In this document: positions 17,258 through 28,339 of the stretch, in pieces
Layout of the letters: the number at the start of each line of letters is the position of its first letter
Position numbering within the stretch: the stretch's first letter is position 1
Assembly (NCBI RefSeq): GCF_028435365.1
Contig: NZ_JAGTJJ010000004.1
Location: 186,001 to 250,000, forward strand
Direction of reading: 5' to 3'
From: Polyangium jinanense
GTDB lineage: Bacteria; Myxococcota; Polyangia; Polyangiales; Polyangiaceae
DNA length: 64,000 nucleotides
The notes under the pieces: generated by a model
What the model was told of the DNA's origin: nothing
The model's database searches: none
Seen by the model: only the letters and a program-made list of their open reading frames with translations
Translations under genes and position numbers: made by a program

Positions 17258-18148
17258 TCAGGGGAGAACTTTGCGCGTCGGGCACTCGCCGTCGCCCTGG
17301 TAGTCGCCGAGCGTGCGCGCTTGGGCGAGCACGTAGTCGTATGCGGTCTCGATCGGGACGCCGGCGAGGCTGTACTTGTCGGGCGGGAAAACGTCGGCGG
17401 CTTTCGTCTGTTTCAGCTCGTCGAGCGTGGTCTCGCCGTCGTTGTTCGCGTCCGCGTCGGCGATGTACTGCGCGTAGCGCGCCGTGACCTCGGCGCCGGC
17501 CGTGATGTTGTTGAAGAACCAATGATCGCCGTGGATCGTGGGTTTGACCGGCACGGTGCCGCCGGCCGGGACCGCGAAGCCGGGGATCTCGTCCTCCGTG
17601 GCGCAGTCATCGTACGAAGTGCCGGCGGCGAGGCCCCAGCGGAAGGTCTTCTGCGTGGTGCCGTTGTCGAGCGTGCCCTCGATGTAGAGGGAATAGCCGT
17701 TGTCGACGAGCAGCGTGACGTCGGCCTCGGCCGTGTCCCCGAGGCCCTTGGCGCCGGGTTTGGCGTTCGGCAGGTCGAAGCCGAAGCGGTCCCAGCGGGT
17801 CGCGCTCACGTCCTCGAACGTCGCCACGACGTATCCGCCCGCGGGCACCTTCTTCAGGTCGAGGACGTAGACGTCGGGCGCGGTGAGCGTCTCGGTCGCG
17901 TCGGAGCGGGAGGCGCGGATGTTGCCGATCGTGATGAGGAAGCGCTCGTAGTCGACGCTCCAGCCGTCCTGGATGTCCTCTTCGCCCATGCCGGCGGCGA
18001 GGCCGTTCGGGATGGTGTCTTCGGCCTCGACGAAGATCTGGGCCGAGCCTTTCTCGGCCGTCGCGCCGTCCTCGCCGCCGCAGCCGACGACGAAGAGGGC
18101 CGCGCTCGAGAGGGCGACGAGCTGCGCACGGATCCCGCACATTCGCAT
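17258..18148 (-). CDS. Lipoprotein with EF-hand-like loop
   Basis: A 296-residue lipoprotein. The start at 18148 is fixed by an almost perfect ribosome site GGAGGTGAT 7 bases upstream. The lipobox is VVGC at about residue 23. The body has RWDRFGFDLPNA and a calcium-loop-like ADADANNDGETTLDEL near the C terminus. No family is named with confidence. It is followed upstream on the same strand by a purple acid phosphatase and a porin, so it may belong to a phosphate- or ester-related periplasmic set. Confidence 0.65.
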   Translation of the reverse strand: MRMCGIRAQLVALSSAALFVVGCGGEDGATAEKGSAQIFVEAEDTIPNGLAAGMGEEDIQDGWSVDYERFLITIGNIRASRSDATETLTAPDVYVLDLKKVPAGGYVVATFEDVSATRWDRFGFDLPNAKPGAKGLGDTAEADVTLLVDNGYSLYIEGTLDNGTTQKTFRWGLAAGTSYDDCATEDEIPGFAVPAGGTVPVKPTIHGDHWFFNNITAGAEVTARYAQYIADADANNDGETTLDELKQTKAADVFPPDKYSLAGVPIETAYDYVLAQARTLGDYQGDGECPTRKVLP

Positions 18149-18274
18149 CACTTGAATCACCTCCGCAAAAGCAACGCGAACCAAGTAGCAAACGAGTTGC
18201 ATTAGCGCAAGGGCGAACGGGGGCGCTCGCGCGGCGCATCGGCGCGCGCGTGGGAGCGCCCGGGGCGGCTTGGA

Positions 18275-19771
18275 TCACTTGGTGAGGGTGTACGTGTCGA
18301 TGACCGGGTCGGTCTCGTCGGGCCGGATCTCGTGCGACTCGATGGTCAGCGAGGTCTTGTTGGCCTTGAGGAACGAGTAGAAGCCGAAGACAGTCTTGCT
18401 GTCGTAGGCCGCGCTCTTGTCGGTCCACACGCTGGTTCCGGCGCCATACGCATCGGCGCCCGCGCCGGCGCAAACCATGTAGACGGTGCCCTTCGCGGGC
18501 GGCGCCTGAACGACGGGCTCGAGCGTGCCCTCGGCGAGCGGGCCGGTGAGCGGCTTCGTGCGCTCGTAGTTGTGGTCGTGGCCGAGGACCATGAGGTCGA
18601 CCTGGTACTTGTCCCAGATCGGCACGAAGAACTGCCGCCCGAGGAGCACGTCCGAATCGGTGCCGTGCGACGAGGAGGAGAACTCGGCGTGATGGTGCAT
18701 GCCGACGATCCACGGCACGTTCGCGCGATTCGCGTTCGCCGCCTCGAGGTCCTTCTCGAGCCACGCCTTCAGCATCGGCGCGTATTCGGGTTTTCCGGTC
18801 GGAGACGTGATCCAGAAGTCGTCGACGACCACGACGTGGACCGGGCCGATGTCGACCGAATAAAAGAGCTCGGTGTAATCGGGGAATTTCGTGGTGTCCT
18901 GGGGGAGGACCACGCTGCTGTAGAAATGGGTCGTGTGGTTCTCGTGGTTGCCGTGCGTCGAGAGGGTGAGGATCTGGCCGAGCGTGAGGAGGCTGTCGTC
19001 GGCGTCCTTCGCCGCGAGATCGAGCCACTTGTGCCATTCGCCCTGGTCGGTGGCGAAATTGATCATGTCGCCCGAGAAAAGCTGGGCCGTGACGCCGGCC
19101 TTCATCATGCGGCGCTGGATGAGGCGCCAGGCCTGGTTGTCCTGGCCGCGCGCGTCGCCCGAGACGCCGAGGACGACCTCGACATTGGGATCCTTCGGCG
19201 TGGTCGTGAAGGAATGGACCTCGCTCCAGACCTCCTTGCCCGCAGGGCCGCCGCCGACACGATAATAATAGGTCGTCGCCGGGCTCAGGCCGCAGAGGTA
19301 GGCCTCGTGCATGCGATCGTCGCCTTGCGGGGCGAAGAGGCCTTCCGGGGTCACCCACGTGACGCCATTCTTGCGATTCGCGGCGGGCCAGGTCGACGGG
19401 TCGGGCGTGGTGCCCCACTGGATCTCGCTGGCGAGGGTCTCCGGGTCGGTCTGCCAGCCGAAGCCCGCGGAGGTCGCGGGGTCGGCGCGGCCCGGGGCAT
19501 CGAGCTCGACGTTGCCGCCGAGGCCGAGGCGGACGCGGCGGATGTCGGGCGCGGCCGACACCTTGGCGCTGCCGCGCTGGAAATTGAGATATTCGGGGCG
19601 GGTCGCGATCTCGAAATCGCAGCCCTCGGGCTGGAAGCGCTCGATGTTGGGCTCGGGCGGCGGCGGGTTCTGGTTCGGCTCGTCCGCGCAGGCAGGCGCG
19701 AGGAGCGCGAGGCCGGCGAGGCTCGCGAGGCCGGCGAGGCCGAATGCATACGAAGCGATCGTTTTCTTCAT
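18275..19771 (-). CDS. Purple acid phosphatase-like metallophosphoesterase
   Basis: A 498-residue exported protein with signal/lipobox APAC at about residue 28 and RBS GGGAGA before the ATG. An N-terminal fibronectin-III-like domain (ending SPATTYYYRVGGGPAG) is followed by a metallophosphatase domain with all five metal-binding blocks: VSGDARG, FSGDMIN, THGNHENH, GMHHHAEF and GHDHNYERT. This is the purple acid phosphatase layout, giving hydrolysis of phosphate esters with a di-metal centre. The purple-type Tyr ligand in the second block is not obvious, so metal type is uncertain. A porin gene follows upstream. Confidence 0.88.
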   Translation of the reverse strand: MKKTIASYAFGLAGLASLAGLALLAPACADEPNQNPPPPEPNIERFQPEGCDFEIATRPEYLNFQRGSAKVSAAPDIRRVRLGLGGNVELDAPGRADPATSAGFGWQTDPETLASEIQWGTTPDPSTWPAANRKNGVTWVTPEGLFAPQGDDRMHEAYLCGLSPATTYYYRVGGGPAGKEVWSEVHSFTTTPKDPNVEVVLGVSGDARGQDNQAWRLIQRRMMKAGVTAQLFSGDMINFATDQGEWHKWLDLAAKDADDSLLTLGQILTLSTHGNHENHTTHFYSSVVLPQDTTKFPDYTELFYSVDIGPVHVVVVDDFWITSPTGKPEYAPMLKAWLEKDLEAANANRANVPWIVGMHHHAEFSSSSHGTDSDVLLGRQFFVPIWDKYQVDLMVLGHDHNYERTKPLTGPLAEGTLEPVVQAPPAKGTVYMVCAGAGADAYGAGTSVWTDKSAAYDSKTVFGFYSFLKANKTSLTIESHEIRPDETDPVIDTYTLTK

Positions 19772-19787
19772 GAAGCCATCTCCCTCG

Positions 19788-20957
19788 TCAGAAGCCTGCC
19801 GTTGCCTGGAGCATCACGCGTGCGCCTTCGAAACCCACATCGTAGAAGAGCTGCGCCTTGAGCCGGTGCCCGCGATCGAAAAAGCCGTTCACCCCGCCGC
19901 CGATGGCGTACCCCGCGCCAAGCAGGTCGATGTCACGATATTGCGCCCGCGCGACGAGCTCGACGTGCTCGCGGAGGAGCCCGAACGGCAAAAAATACCC
20001 GAGTTGCGCGGAGGTCACGAGCCAGCGAATGTCGTCAGGCTCCGATCCCTGCGCCCCGGGCGGTGGGTTCCCGTCTTGGACCCGATAAAGGATCTCCCCA
20101 TAAAACGAGGCGCCGGCGTACCAGAAGCCAACGTCGGCGCCTGCCGCGAGTCCCTCGGAGTCGCCCGCGAGGGTCGTCGAGCCCCCTCCCTGCGGCGGCT
20201 CCTGGTATCGATACGATACCTTCGTGCGGAGCCCGCTCGCGCCGATCGACAAGACCGGCTTGCGCCTCTGGGAGGTCGGCCGAAGGTCTCCCTCGAACGA
20301 CGGCGCCGGGCCGAGCGGCTGGAGCTCGATTCGCCCCGCGTAAAGGAGCCACGGTTTGTCGACCTCGAACGTAAGATTGAACGGGGCCCCGAGCGGAAAC
20401 GAAGTGCCCCACCCGCCATTGTAGACGCCCGCGAGCAGGCGAATCTTTCGTTCGAGAAAGTCGACGCCGAGCATGCCGCCGAGCTGCCGGCCGGGGATCA
20501 TCGCCGAGATGGCCCCCGCGAGCTCGGGCGTCTGCAGGCCGATGGGCTGGATCAAGTTCTGCCGGCTGATCGGCACGCGAAACCGGCCGAGCGTGACGTC
20601 GATGCCGAAGAAGCGGCTGCGATGCGGGGTGACGACGGCGTACGCGTCGAGCAGCCACGGAGGCGCCGGGACGGCACCGGCCACCGGCGCGAGGTCGATC
20701 TCCGTATGCATCGTGGCCCAGCGCCCGAGCGTCGCGACGGCGCCAAACCGCGCCTGCGGTACGGAGAACTGGACGTCGACGTCTGGGTCCCCGAACGGAG
20801 TCACCGGCGCGATCGTCACGCGCGGCGAGACCCACCCATAAAGATCGAGCGCGACCGCCGGTTTTTCGAACGTCGCGACCCGGACCTGGGCCTCCGCCAC
20901 GCGCGCCGAGGCACTCGCGGCAACCACGATCGCGGTGAAGGCAAGGGCGCGGCGCAT
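19788..20957 (-). CDS. Outer-membrane porin-like beta-barrel protein
   Basis: A 389-residue protein with a signal peptide (ending RVAEA) and a body of alternating amphipathic strands ending in a terminal aromatic (ATAGF). Stretches such as LDLYGWVSPRVTIAP, GRFRVPISRQNLIQP and PFGLLREHVELVARAQYRDID resemble phosphate-selective porin (OprP/OprO-type) barrels. It lies 16 bases upstream of the purple acid phosphatase on the same strand, so the pair could release and import phosphate. The selectivity is an inference from context. Confidence 0.7.
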   Translation of the reverse strand: MRRALAFTAIVVAASASARVAEAQVRVATFEKPAVALDLYGWVSPRVTIAPVTPFGDPDVDVQFSVPQARFGAVATLGRWATMHTEIDLAPVAGAVPAPPWLLDAYAVVTPHRSRFFGIDVTLGRFRVPISRQNLIQPIGLQTPELAGAISAMIPGRQLGGMLGVDFLERKIRLLAGVYNGGWGTSFPLGAPFNLTFEVDKPWLLYAGRIELQPLGPAPSFEGDLRPTSQRRKPVLSIGASGLRTKVSYRYQEPPQGGGSTTLAGDSEGLAAGADVGFWYAGASFYGEILYRVQDGNPPPGAQGSEPDDIRWLVTSAQLGYFLPFGLLREHVELVARAQYRDIDLLGAGYAIGGGVNGFFDRGHRLKAQLFYDVGFEGARVMLQATAGF

Positions 20958-21025
20958 GAAACCCCGCGGCGAGCTTAGGCCGAAGCGCCGCGGCGGGGAA
21001 CCCCTGTCGGGTTTGGGACGGCGCG

Positions 21026-21883
21026 TCAGGAGCCGGGAGCGAGGCGATAATCGCCCGACGAAGTCCGCAGGACGCGCCCCTCGCGCACGAGCTTGACGAG
21101 GTGCGCTTCGAGGCTCATCCGCGCAAGGGGCCAGAGGAAAGGCGGCGTGTCGGCGTACGCAACGGGCAGGAGCGCATCGAGGCTCGCGCCCTCGGGAGGC
21201 ATCGAGGCGAACGCCGCGACGACCTTGGCCTCACGCGCAAGGCGATGCGTGATGTAACGGCGGAAGAGCGTGGTCGGCTCGTCGATGGGCTCGCCGTGCG
21301 CGGGCAGCGCGACCGAAGCGGACAAACCCGCGAGGCGATCGAGCTGCGCGAGGTACTCGATCATGTCGCCGTCCACGGGCTCGATGAGGATCGTACCCTC
21401 GCTCGCGACCATGTCGCCGACGATCACGGCCCCCGTGTCCTCGTCGAGGAGGCAGACGTGGCCCGGCGCGTGGCCCGGGGTGTGGAGCACACGGAGCGGC
21501 ATGGTGCGTGGGCCGGCGAGGACGATCCGCTCGCCATCCTCGATGTAGCGATCGATCCGGACCTCCCCGGCGAGGCGCGCGGCCGTCTCGCGGTGCGCGA
21601 GCAGCGGCAGGCGGAGCTCGTCCGCGAAAAACGAGGCGCCGCCCACATGATCCGCGTGGTGATGGGTGAGGACGATGCCGATGGGGTGGCGGCCGTGGCT
21701 CGAAAGGGAGCGCGCCCACGCGAGCCATTCACGCCGCTCGTCATCGAACGGCGTTGCCGGCTCGACGAGCAAAACCTCCCGCTCGCCCAGCGCGTAGCTG
21801 TTCGTGTGGGTGGCGGGAGGCAAGGTGGGCGTGAGCGCGGGAAAACGCTCGACGCCCAGCGTGACACGCCACGGCCGCCCCAT
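21026..21883 (-). CDS. MBL-fold metallohydrolase, LACTB2-like
   Basis: A 285-residue hydrolase. The start at 21883 follows the thiolase stop by 4 bases. The metal-binding motif [10 protein letters not shown] is at about residues 73-82, followed by [26 protein letters not shown] and the C-terminal LPAHGEPI. A wing-type C-terminal segment ([23 protein letters not shown]) matches LACTB2/GloB-like MBL proteins, which hydrolyse thioesters, RNA or other esters. Coupling to a thiolase gene suggests a thioester (CoA) substrate, but this is an inference. Confidence 0.8.
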   Translation of the reverse strand: MGRPWRVTLGVERFPALTPTLPPATHTNSYALGEREVLLVEPATPFDDERREWLAWARSLSSHGRHPIGIVLTHHHADHVGGASFFADELRLPLLAHRETAARLAGEVRIDRYIEDGERIVLAGPRTMPLRVLHTPGHAPGHVCLLDEDTGAVIVGDMVASEGTILIEPVDGDMIEYLAQLDRLAGLSASVALPAHGEPIDEPTTLFRRYITHRLAREAKVVAAFASMPPEGASLDALLPVAYADTPPFLWPLARMSLEAHLVKLVREGRVLRTSSGDYRLAPGS

Positions 21884-21887
21884 GTCT

Positions 21888-23072
<1,185 letters not shown>

Positions 23073-23125
23073 CGCATCCTCCGGGAGGCTCGGGCGCAAC
23101 GTAGCGCGCGCCCCGGAGAAGCGAA

Positions 23126-23710
23126 CTACTCCAACATGTTGCACTGCACAAGCGACGCGTCCCGATCCGCCTCGAGGGCCTTGGCGAGCGAGCGCCTGCC
23201 GCGGTGGAGGCGGCTCATGACGGTGCCCACGGGCACACCGAGCTTCTCGGCGGCGTCCTTGTAGGACATCTCCTGGAGGTCCACGAGGATGAGGGCCTCG
23301 CGATAGACCGGCTGGATGGCCTCGAGCGCGCGGAGCGTGGGCGGCGAGAGAGCGGTCATCTCGGAGACCGCGGGCGCGGCCGTCCACGCGTTCGGGTCGG
23401 AATAGAGGACGTCGAGGGCACGGCGCTCGCGGCGGTTGCGGCGACACTTCGTGATGAAGACGCTGAAGAGGATCTGATGGACCCACGCCTTCAGGTTCGT
23501 GCCGGGGCGATACTGGTTCTCGAAGCGGAGGGCGCGCTCGACGGTGTCCTGCACGAGGTCCTCGGCGAGGGCGCTGGAGCGCGACATACGAAGCGCGCGG
23601 CCGAAGAGCTCGGGGGCCATCGCGGCGACGCCTCGGCGGAGCTCCTCGATCGAGTTGGCCTGGAGAGACTTCGAGGGGGCGGGCGTGGTGGCGAGGACCT
23701 GGGCGAGCAT
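23126..23710 (-). CDS. ECF-family RNA polymerase sigma factor
   Basis: A 194-residue sigma factor with region 2 (LAEDLVQDTVERALRFENQYR, NLKAWVHQILFSVFITKCRR) and region 4 (LEAIQPVYREALILVDLQEM, YKDAAEKLGVPVGTVMSRLH). The start at 23710 is supported by AGGAGGTCACATCCC immediately upstream; 23746 is a possible extension. No anti-sigma gene lies beside it. The next genes downstream on the same strand are the thiolase and MBL hydrolase, so the sigma factor may govern or be co-expressed with them. The region 23747-23901 upstream holds no gene. Confidence 0.88.
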   Translation of the reverse strand: MLAQVLATTPAPSKSLQANSIEELRRGVAAMAPELFGRALRMSRSSALAEDLVQDTVERALRFENQYRPGTNLKAWVHQILFSVFITKCRRNRRERRALDVLYSDPNAWTAAPAVSEMTALSPPTLRALEAIQPVYREALILVDLQEMSYKDAAEKLGVPVGTVMSRLHRGRRSLAKALEADRDASLVQCNMLE

Positions 23711-23901
23711 GGGATGTGACCTCCTGGTGACCACCGCCTTTCGCAAGGCAGGTGCCCAGGGGTGGCCAGCCCTAAGTGCTCGGAATGATTAGGGGGGGAA
23801 GGGACGAGTGTCCGCCGGACGTGTCAAATCGACACCGGGGCGTGTCCAGGCGCCAACCTGTCGTGGGAAGGCGGGGGATCGTTCGGGCGTACGGCCGCCC
23901 T

Positions 23902-25563
23902 TCAGGTCGCGAGAGGGTCTCCGCCGCGGGCGAGGGCCGCGAGGATCTGCGGGACGAGGTCGGGGATCTCGCCGGCGAACAGGCCTCGGTCGCAGCCGGT
24001 GCGGGCGCGCCAGAGGTCGCCGGCGAGGGCGTGGACGAGGACACCCGCGCAGGCGGCTTCGTCCGCGGACATGCTGCACGCGAAGGCGGCGATGAGGCCG
24101 GTGAGCACGTCGCCGGAGCCAGCCGTGGCGAGGGCGGGGTTGCCCGCCATGCAGATGAAGAGGCGGCCCTCGGGCGTGGCGATGATCGTGCGGGCGCCCT
24201 TCAAGATGACCGTGGCGTTCGTGCGCTGAACGGCCTCGCGGACGGCGCCGAAGCGGTCCTGCTCGATCGCGGTGGCGCTGCGGCCGAGGAGGCGGCCGAG
24301 CTCGCCCGGATGCGGCGTGAGGACGAGGCGGCCTTTCGCTTGCGCGAGCGACTCGGGCCGGCCCGCGAAGTGGGTGATGGCGTCGGCGTCGACGACCTTG
24401 AAGCCGTCCCAGCCGAGGACGACGTGATCCACGGCCGCGCGCGCCTCCGGTCCGAGGCCGAAGCCAGGGCCGATCGCGACGGTGCGGCGGCCGGCGAGCG
24501 CGGCGTCGAGCGAGGGGCCGATGCGGTTCGGGTCGATCCGCGTGGTCATGACCTCGACGACGCGGGACTCGAGTGACGTCGCGGCCTCGGGCCAGGTGCC
24601 GATCGTGACGAGGCCGGCTCCAGCGCGCATGGCGGCCCGCGCCGTGAGGAGCGAGGCGCCGAGCTTGCCGGGCGAGCCCGCGACGACGAGGACGTCGCCG
24701 GCCTTGTGTTTGTGGACGCTCGCCTCGCGGGGCGCGAAGTACGAGCCGACGGTCTCGCGGCGGATGACCTCGGCGACGAACCCGACGTGGGCGAGGATCG
24801 GCGGGTCGGGGACGCCGAGGTCGACGACGTGCACGTTGCCCGAGAGGCGCGCGCCCTCGGGCGTGAGCATGCCGATCTTGAGGTGGCCGAAGGTGACGGT
24901 GTCGTCGGCGCGCACGGCGATGCCGAGCGGCGAGCCGCTGTCGGCGTCGAGGCCCGAGGGGATGTCGAGCGCGACGCAGCGGGCGGCCGCGTCGTTGAGG
25001 ACGGCGATCACGTCGGCGAGATGGCCGGCGATGGGCCTGTCGAGGCCGGTGCCGAAGAGGGCGTCGATGACGAAGTCGGCGCGCGAGAGGGCCGTGTGCA
25101 GCGGGCCGAGGCTCGCTCCCTCGGGCAGCTCGAAGAAGCGGCCGCCGAGGTCGATGTAGGCGTCGTGGTTGATGCGCGCGTCGCCCGTGACCTTCTCGCT
25201 CTTGCCGGCGAGATACACCTCGACCTCGGCGCCGCGCGCGTAGAGGTGGCGCGCCACGACGAACCCATCGCCGCCGTTGTTGCCGGTGCCGCAGACGACG
25301 ACGACGCGCGCTTCGAGCGGGTACGTGGCGGGCTGGCCGGGGCTCTGGACGTGGCGGACCGGGAAGGAGCGGGCGCGGGCGGAGATCGCGTCGGCCTCGC
25401 GGCTCGGCGCGTCCGGGCGGCGGCGCGCCTCGATCATCGCGGAGAGGACGTCCGCGGCGCCGCGGCCGGCGTTCTCCATGAGCACGACGCCGGGCACGTG
25501 GCACGTCTCGATCGCGTACTTGTCGAACGCGCGCATCTGCGCGCGCGTGAGGACAGGGATCAT
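23902..25563 (-). CDS. nnr: Bifunctional NAD(P)HX epimerase/dehydratase
   Basis: A 553-residue repair enzyme. The N-terminal epimerase half (about residues 1-260) has LMENAGRGAADV and GTGNNGGDGFVVARHL. The C-terminal ADP/ATP-dependent dehydratase half has GKLGASLLTARAAMRAGAGL, LTPHPGELGRLLG and NPALATAGSGDVLTGLIAAF. It converts damaged hydrated NAD(P)H back to NAD(P)H. An internal Arg/Ala-rich insertion (about residues 45-80) follows the first motif. Its start overlaps the pdxJ stop by four bases, an arrangement compatible with an operon of cofactor genes. Confidence 0.93.
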   Translation of the reverse strand: MIPVLTRAQMRAFDKYAIETCHVPGVVLMENAGRGAADVLSAMIEARRRPDAPSREADAISARARSFPVRHVQSPGQPATYPLEARVVVVCGTGNNGGDGFVVARHLYARGAEVEVYLAGKSEKVTGDARINHDAYIDLGGRFFELPEGASLGPLHTALSRADFVIDALFGTGLDRPIAGHLADVIAVLNDAAARCVALDIPSGLDADSGSPLGIAVRADDTVTFGHLKIGMLTPEGARLSGNVHVVDLGVPDPPILAHVGFVAEVIRRETVGSYFAPREASVHKHKAGDVLVVAGSPGKLGASLLTARAAMRAGAGLVTIGTWPEAATSLESRVVEVMTTRIDPNRIGPSLDAALAGRRTVAIGPGFGLGPEARAAVDHVVLGWDGFKVVDADAITHFAGRPESLAQAKGRLVLTPHPGELGRLLGRSATAIEQDRFGAVREAVQRTNATVILKGARTIIATPEGRLFICMAGNPALATAGSGDVLTGLIAAFACSMSADEAACAGVLVHALAGDLWRARTGCDRGLFAGEIPDLVPQILAALARGGDPLAT

Positions 25564-26297
25564 CGGGAACGGCCTCGTACGCCGCGATCGATAGACCTTC
25601 GAAGATCTCGCACGGCGCGGTCGAGCCCGAAGAAGACGGCGTCGGCGATGACCGAGTGGCCGATGTTGACCTCGACGAGGTCGGGGATGGCCACGACGGG
25701 CCCGACGTTGTGCCGGGTCAATCCATGACCCGCGGCGATCTCGAGGCCGAGCGCCGCGCCGCGGGCGGCGGCGCGCTTCAGCCGATCGAGCTCGTGCTCG
25801 GCTTGCTCTCCGGAGGCGTGGCAGTACTCGCCCGTGTGCAGCTCGATCTGCGCGACGCCGAGCGCCGCGGAGGCCTCGACCATGGCCTCGTCCGCGCCGA
25901 TGAACAGGCTCACCTTGATCCCGCGCTCCTTGGCCATCTTCACGGCGGCCTCGATGCCTGCGCGCTGACCGATCACGTCGAGCCCGCCTTCGGTCGTGCG
26001 CTCCTCGCGCCGCTCGGGGACGAGCGTGATCACGTCGGGACGAACTCGCGACGCGATGCCGATCATCTCCTCGGTGACGGCCATCTCCAGGTTGAGAAGC
26101 GTGTTCACCGAGGCGCGCAGGCGCGTGACGTCGTCGTCGGTGATGTGACGCCGATCCTCGCGCAGATGCGCGGTGATGCCGTCGGCGCCGGCCGCTTCGC
26201 AGAGGCCGGCGGCGAAGACCGGATCGGGGTAACGCGTGCCCCGCGCGTTTCGCACGGTGGCGACGTGATCGATGTTGATGTGCAGCCGAACCGCCAT
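25560..26297 (-). CDS. pdxJ: Pyridoxine 5'-phosphate synthase
   Basis: PdxJ joins 3-amino-2-oxopropyl phosphate and deoxyxylulose 5-phosphate to make pyridoxine 5'-phosphate, the DXP-dependent route to vitamin B6. The 245-residue protein begins MAVRLHINIDHVATVRNARG and carries GADGITAHLREDRRHITDDD, VTLVPERR-like TLVPERREERTTEGGLD, and the C-terminal EIAAGHGLTRHNV and DLVEVNIGHSVI. The ATG at 26297 is preferred to a GTG at 26306. The upstream gene is htpG, and it overlaps nnr by four bases. Confidence 0.95.
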   Translation of the reverse strand: MAVRLHINIDHVATVRNARGTRYPDPVFAAGLCEAAGADGITAHLREDRRHITDDDVTRLRASVNTLLNLEMAVTEEMIGIASRVRPDVITLVPERREERTTEGGLDVIGQRAGIEAAVKMAKERGIKVSLFIGADEAMVEASAALGVAQIELHTGEYCHASGEQAEHELDRLKRAAARGAALGLEIAAGHGLTRHNVGPVVAIPDLVEVNIGHSVIADAVFFGLDRAVRDLRRSIDRGVRGRSR

Positions 26298-26363
26298 GGT
26301 CGGCACTCTACGACGAACCAGGCATCAGGACGAAGCGCTCGCACGAACGGAGCGCGAGAAAAA

Positions 26364-28286
26364 CTAGCGCGCGACGGCCGCGTTCGTCGCTTGCACGAGC
26401 AAGTCCTGGATGTGCTGCACGAGCTTGGCCGGGTCGACCACCACGCCCTCGGCGAGAAGCGCCTGCTCGTAGAGCAGCTCGGACCAGAGCTTGATGGGCT
26501 CCGCGCTCGGATCCTTCTCGGCGAGCGCGCTCAGGTTCTTCACGATGGGACTCTCGGGGTTCAGCTCCAGGATCCGCTTCGCCTGGGGCGCGTCCTCGCC
26601 CATCATGCGCATGATCCGCTCCATGTTGACGCCGAGATCCCCCTCGGCGGCGACGAGGCAGCTCGCGCTGTCGGTGAGGCGACGCGAGGCGCGCACGTCC
26701 TTCACCCGATCGCCGAGCGTGGCCTTCACGGCGGAGACCGCGCTCTTGATCTGCTCGCCGGCCTTCTCGTCGGCCTTCTCGTCCTTGTCGCCGAGATCGA
26801 TGTCGCCGTGCGAGATGCTGCGCAGGCGGCGCTTGTCGTACTCGTTCAAGCCTTGCACGACCCACTCGTCGACGGGCTCCGTCATGAAGAGGACGTCGTA
26901 GCCGTGCTTCTTGAAGGCCTCGATGTGCGGGCTCTTCTCCAGCGAGCGGCGGCTCGTGCCCGTCAGGTAGTAGATCTCCTTCTGCGACTCGGGCATCGCC
27001 GCGACGTACTGCTTGAGCGAGATGAGCTCTGCTTCCGGCGTGTTCATCGAGCCGAACCGGCAGAGGTCCGCGATCGCGTCCTTGTTCTTCCAGTCGACCG
27101 ACACGCCCTCCTTGAGGACCTTGCCGAACTCCTTCCAGAGCGTCGCATACCGCTCGGGCTCGCTCTCCGAGAGCTCCTTCAAGCCCTTCAAGACCTGCTT
27201 CGTGATCTGCGTCTCGATCTGCTTCAGGGCCTTGTCCTCCTGGAGCATCTCGCGCGAGACGTTGAGCGAAAGATCCTCGGAGTCGACCACGCCGCGCAGG
27301 AAGCGCAGGTAGCTCGGCGCGACCTTGTCGCAATCTTCGACGATGAGCACGCGCTTCGCGTAGAGGCGGATGGCGCGGCGATCCCGCTGGAAGAGGTCCG
27401 GCGGCGCCTTCTCGGGCACGTAGAGGAGCGCCTGGAACTGCACCGGCGCGTCGATCGAGACGTGCAGGTGCCAGAGCGGCTTTTCGCCCTCGTAGCCGCC
27501 CGTCACGTGCCGGAAGAACTCGGCGTGTTGCTCCTCCGTCACCTGCGACTTCGGCAAGGACCAGAGCGCCGCCTTGCGGTTCGCGACCTCGCCGTTCACC
27601 GAGATCGGGAAGTGGACGAAGTCCGAGTACTTGCGGATGATCTCCTTGATCCGCCAGGCCTTCGTGTACTCGCGCGTGTCCTCCTTGAGGTGCAGCGTGA
27701 TCTTCGTGCCGGGGTGCTCGCGCTCGCCCGTCGCGACCGTGAACGTGCCCGATCCACCCGAGCGCCAGAGCACGGGCTCCGCGCCGGGGAGCATGGAGCG
27801 CGTCTCCACGTCGACCCGCGAGGCGACCATGAACGCGGCGTAGAAACCCACGCCGAACTGACCGATGAGCTTGACCGCAGAGTCCTTGTCCTGGCTCGCG
27901 CGGAGAGACTCGGCGTGCGCCTTCAAGAACTCGAGCGAGCCGCTCTTCGCGATGGTGCCGAGGTTCTGGACGACCTCGTCGCGCGTCATGCCGATGCCGT
28001 TGTCCTCGATGACGATGGTGCGGGCCTCGTCGTCGAGCTTGATCGTGATCGCGGGCTCACCTTCCTGCTCGGTCACGTCCTTGCGCGTGAGGGCGAGGAA
28101 GCGGGCCTTGTCGAGCGCGTCGGAGGCGTTCGAGACGAGCTCGCGCAGGAAGACCTCCTGGTTCGCGTAGAGCGAGTTGATGACGAGCGAGAGGACCTGC
28201 TGCACCTCCGCCTGGAACGGCATCTCCACGGCGGCAGGCGACGCGGCGGGGGGAGCTTCGGGAGTCGGGGGGGCTTCTTGGCTCAT
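26364..28286 (-). CDS. htpG: HtpG, Hsp90-type chaperone
   Basis: A 640-residue ATP-dependent chaperone. The N-terminal GHKL ATPase domain has QVLSLVINSLYANQEVFLRE, LVSNASDAL, VIEDNGIGMTRDEV and QFGVGFYAAFMV. Middle-domain motifs include YAKRVLIVEDCD, GVVDSEDLSLNVSREMLQED. The dimerisation domain ends ALLAEGVVVDPAKLVQHIQDL. An N-terminal extension of about 20 Pro/Ala-rich residues precedes the ATPase core. The start at 28286 gives the best length. No clear ribosome site lies close by, and the 5' region holds a series of hairpins and a terminator (28340-28456), suggesting leader control. pdxJ lies 66 bases downstream. Confidence 0.95.
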   Translation of the reverse strand: MSQEAPPTPEAPPAASPAAVEMPFQAEVQQVLSLVINSLYANQEVFLRELVSNASDALDKARFLALTRKDVTEQEGEPAITIKLDDEARTIVIEDNGIGMTRDEVVQNLGTIAKSGSLEFLKAHAESLRASQDKDSAVKLIGQFGVGFYAAFMVASRVDVETRSMLPGAEPVLWRSGGSGTFTVATGEREHPGTKITLHLKEDTREYTKAWRIKEIIRKYSDFVHFPISVNGEVANRKAALWSLPKSQVTEEQHAEFFRHVTGGYEGEKPLWHLHVSIDAPVQFQALLYVPEKAPPDLFQRDRRAIRLYAKRVLIVEDCDKVAPSYLRFLRGVVDSEDLSLNVSREMLQEDKALKQIETQITKQVLKGLKELSESEPERYATLWKEFGKVLKEGVSVDWKNKDAIADLCRFGSMNTPEAELISLKQYVAAMPESQKEIYYLTGTSRRSLEKSPHIEAFKKHGYDVLFMTEPVDEWVVQGLNEYDKRRLRSISHGDIDLGDKDEKADEKAGEQIKSAVSAVKATLGDRVKDVRASRRLTDSASCLVAAEGDLGVNMERIMRMMGEDAPQAKRILELNPESPIVKNLSALAEKDPSAEPIKLWSELLYEQALLAEGVVVDPAKLVQHIQDLLVQATNAAVAR

Positions 28287-28339
28287 GGCGACGACGAAAT
28301 GGATCCGCTTTTTGGAAATGCAATCCCCCTCCCCGCACG

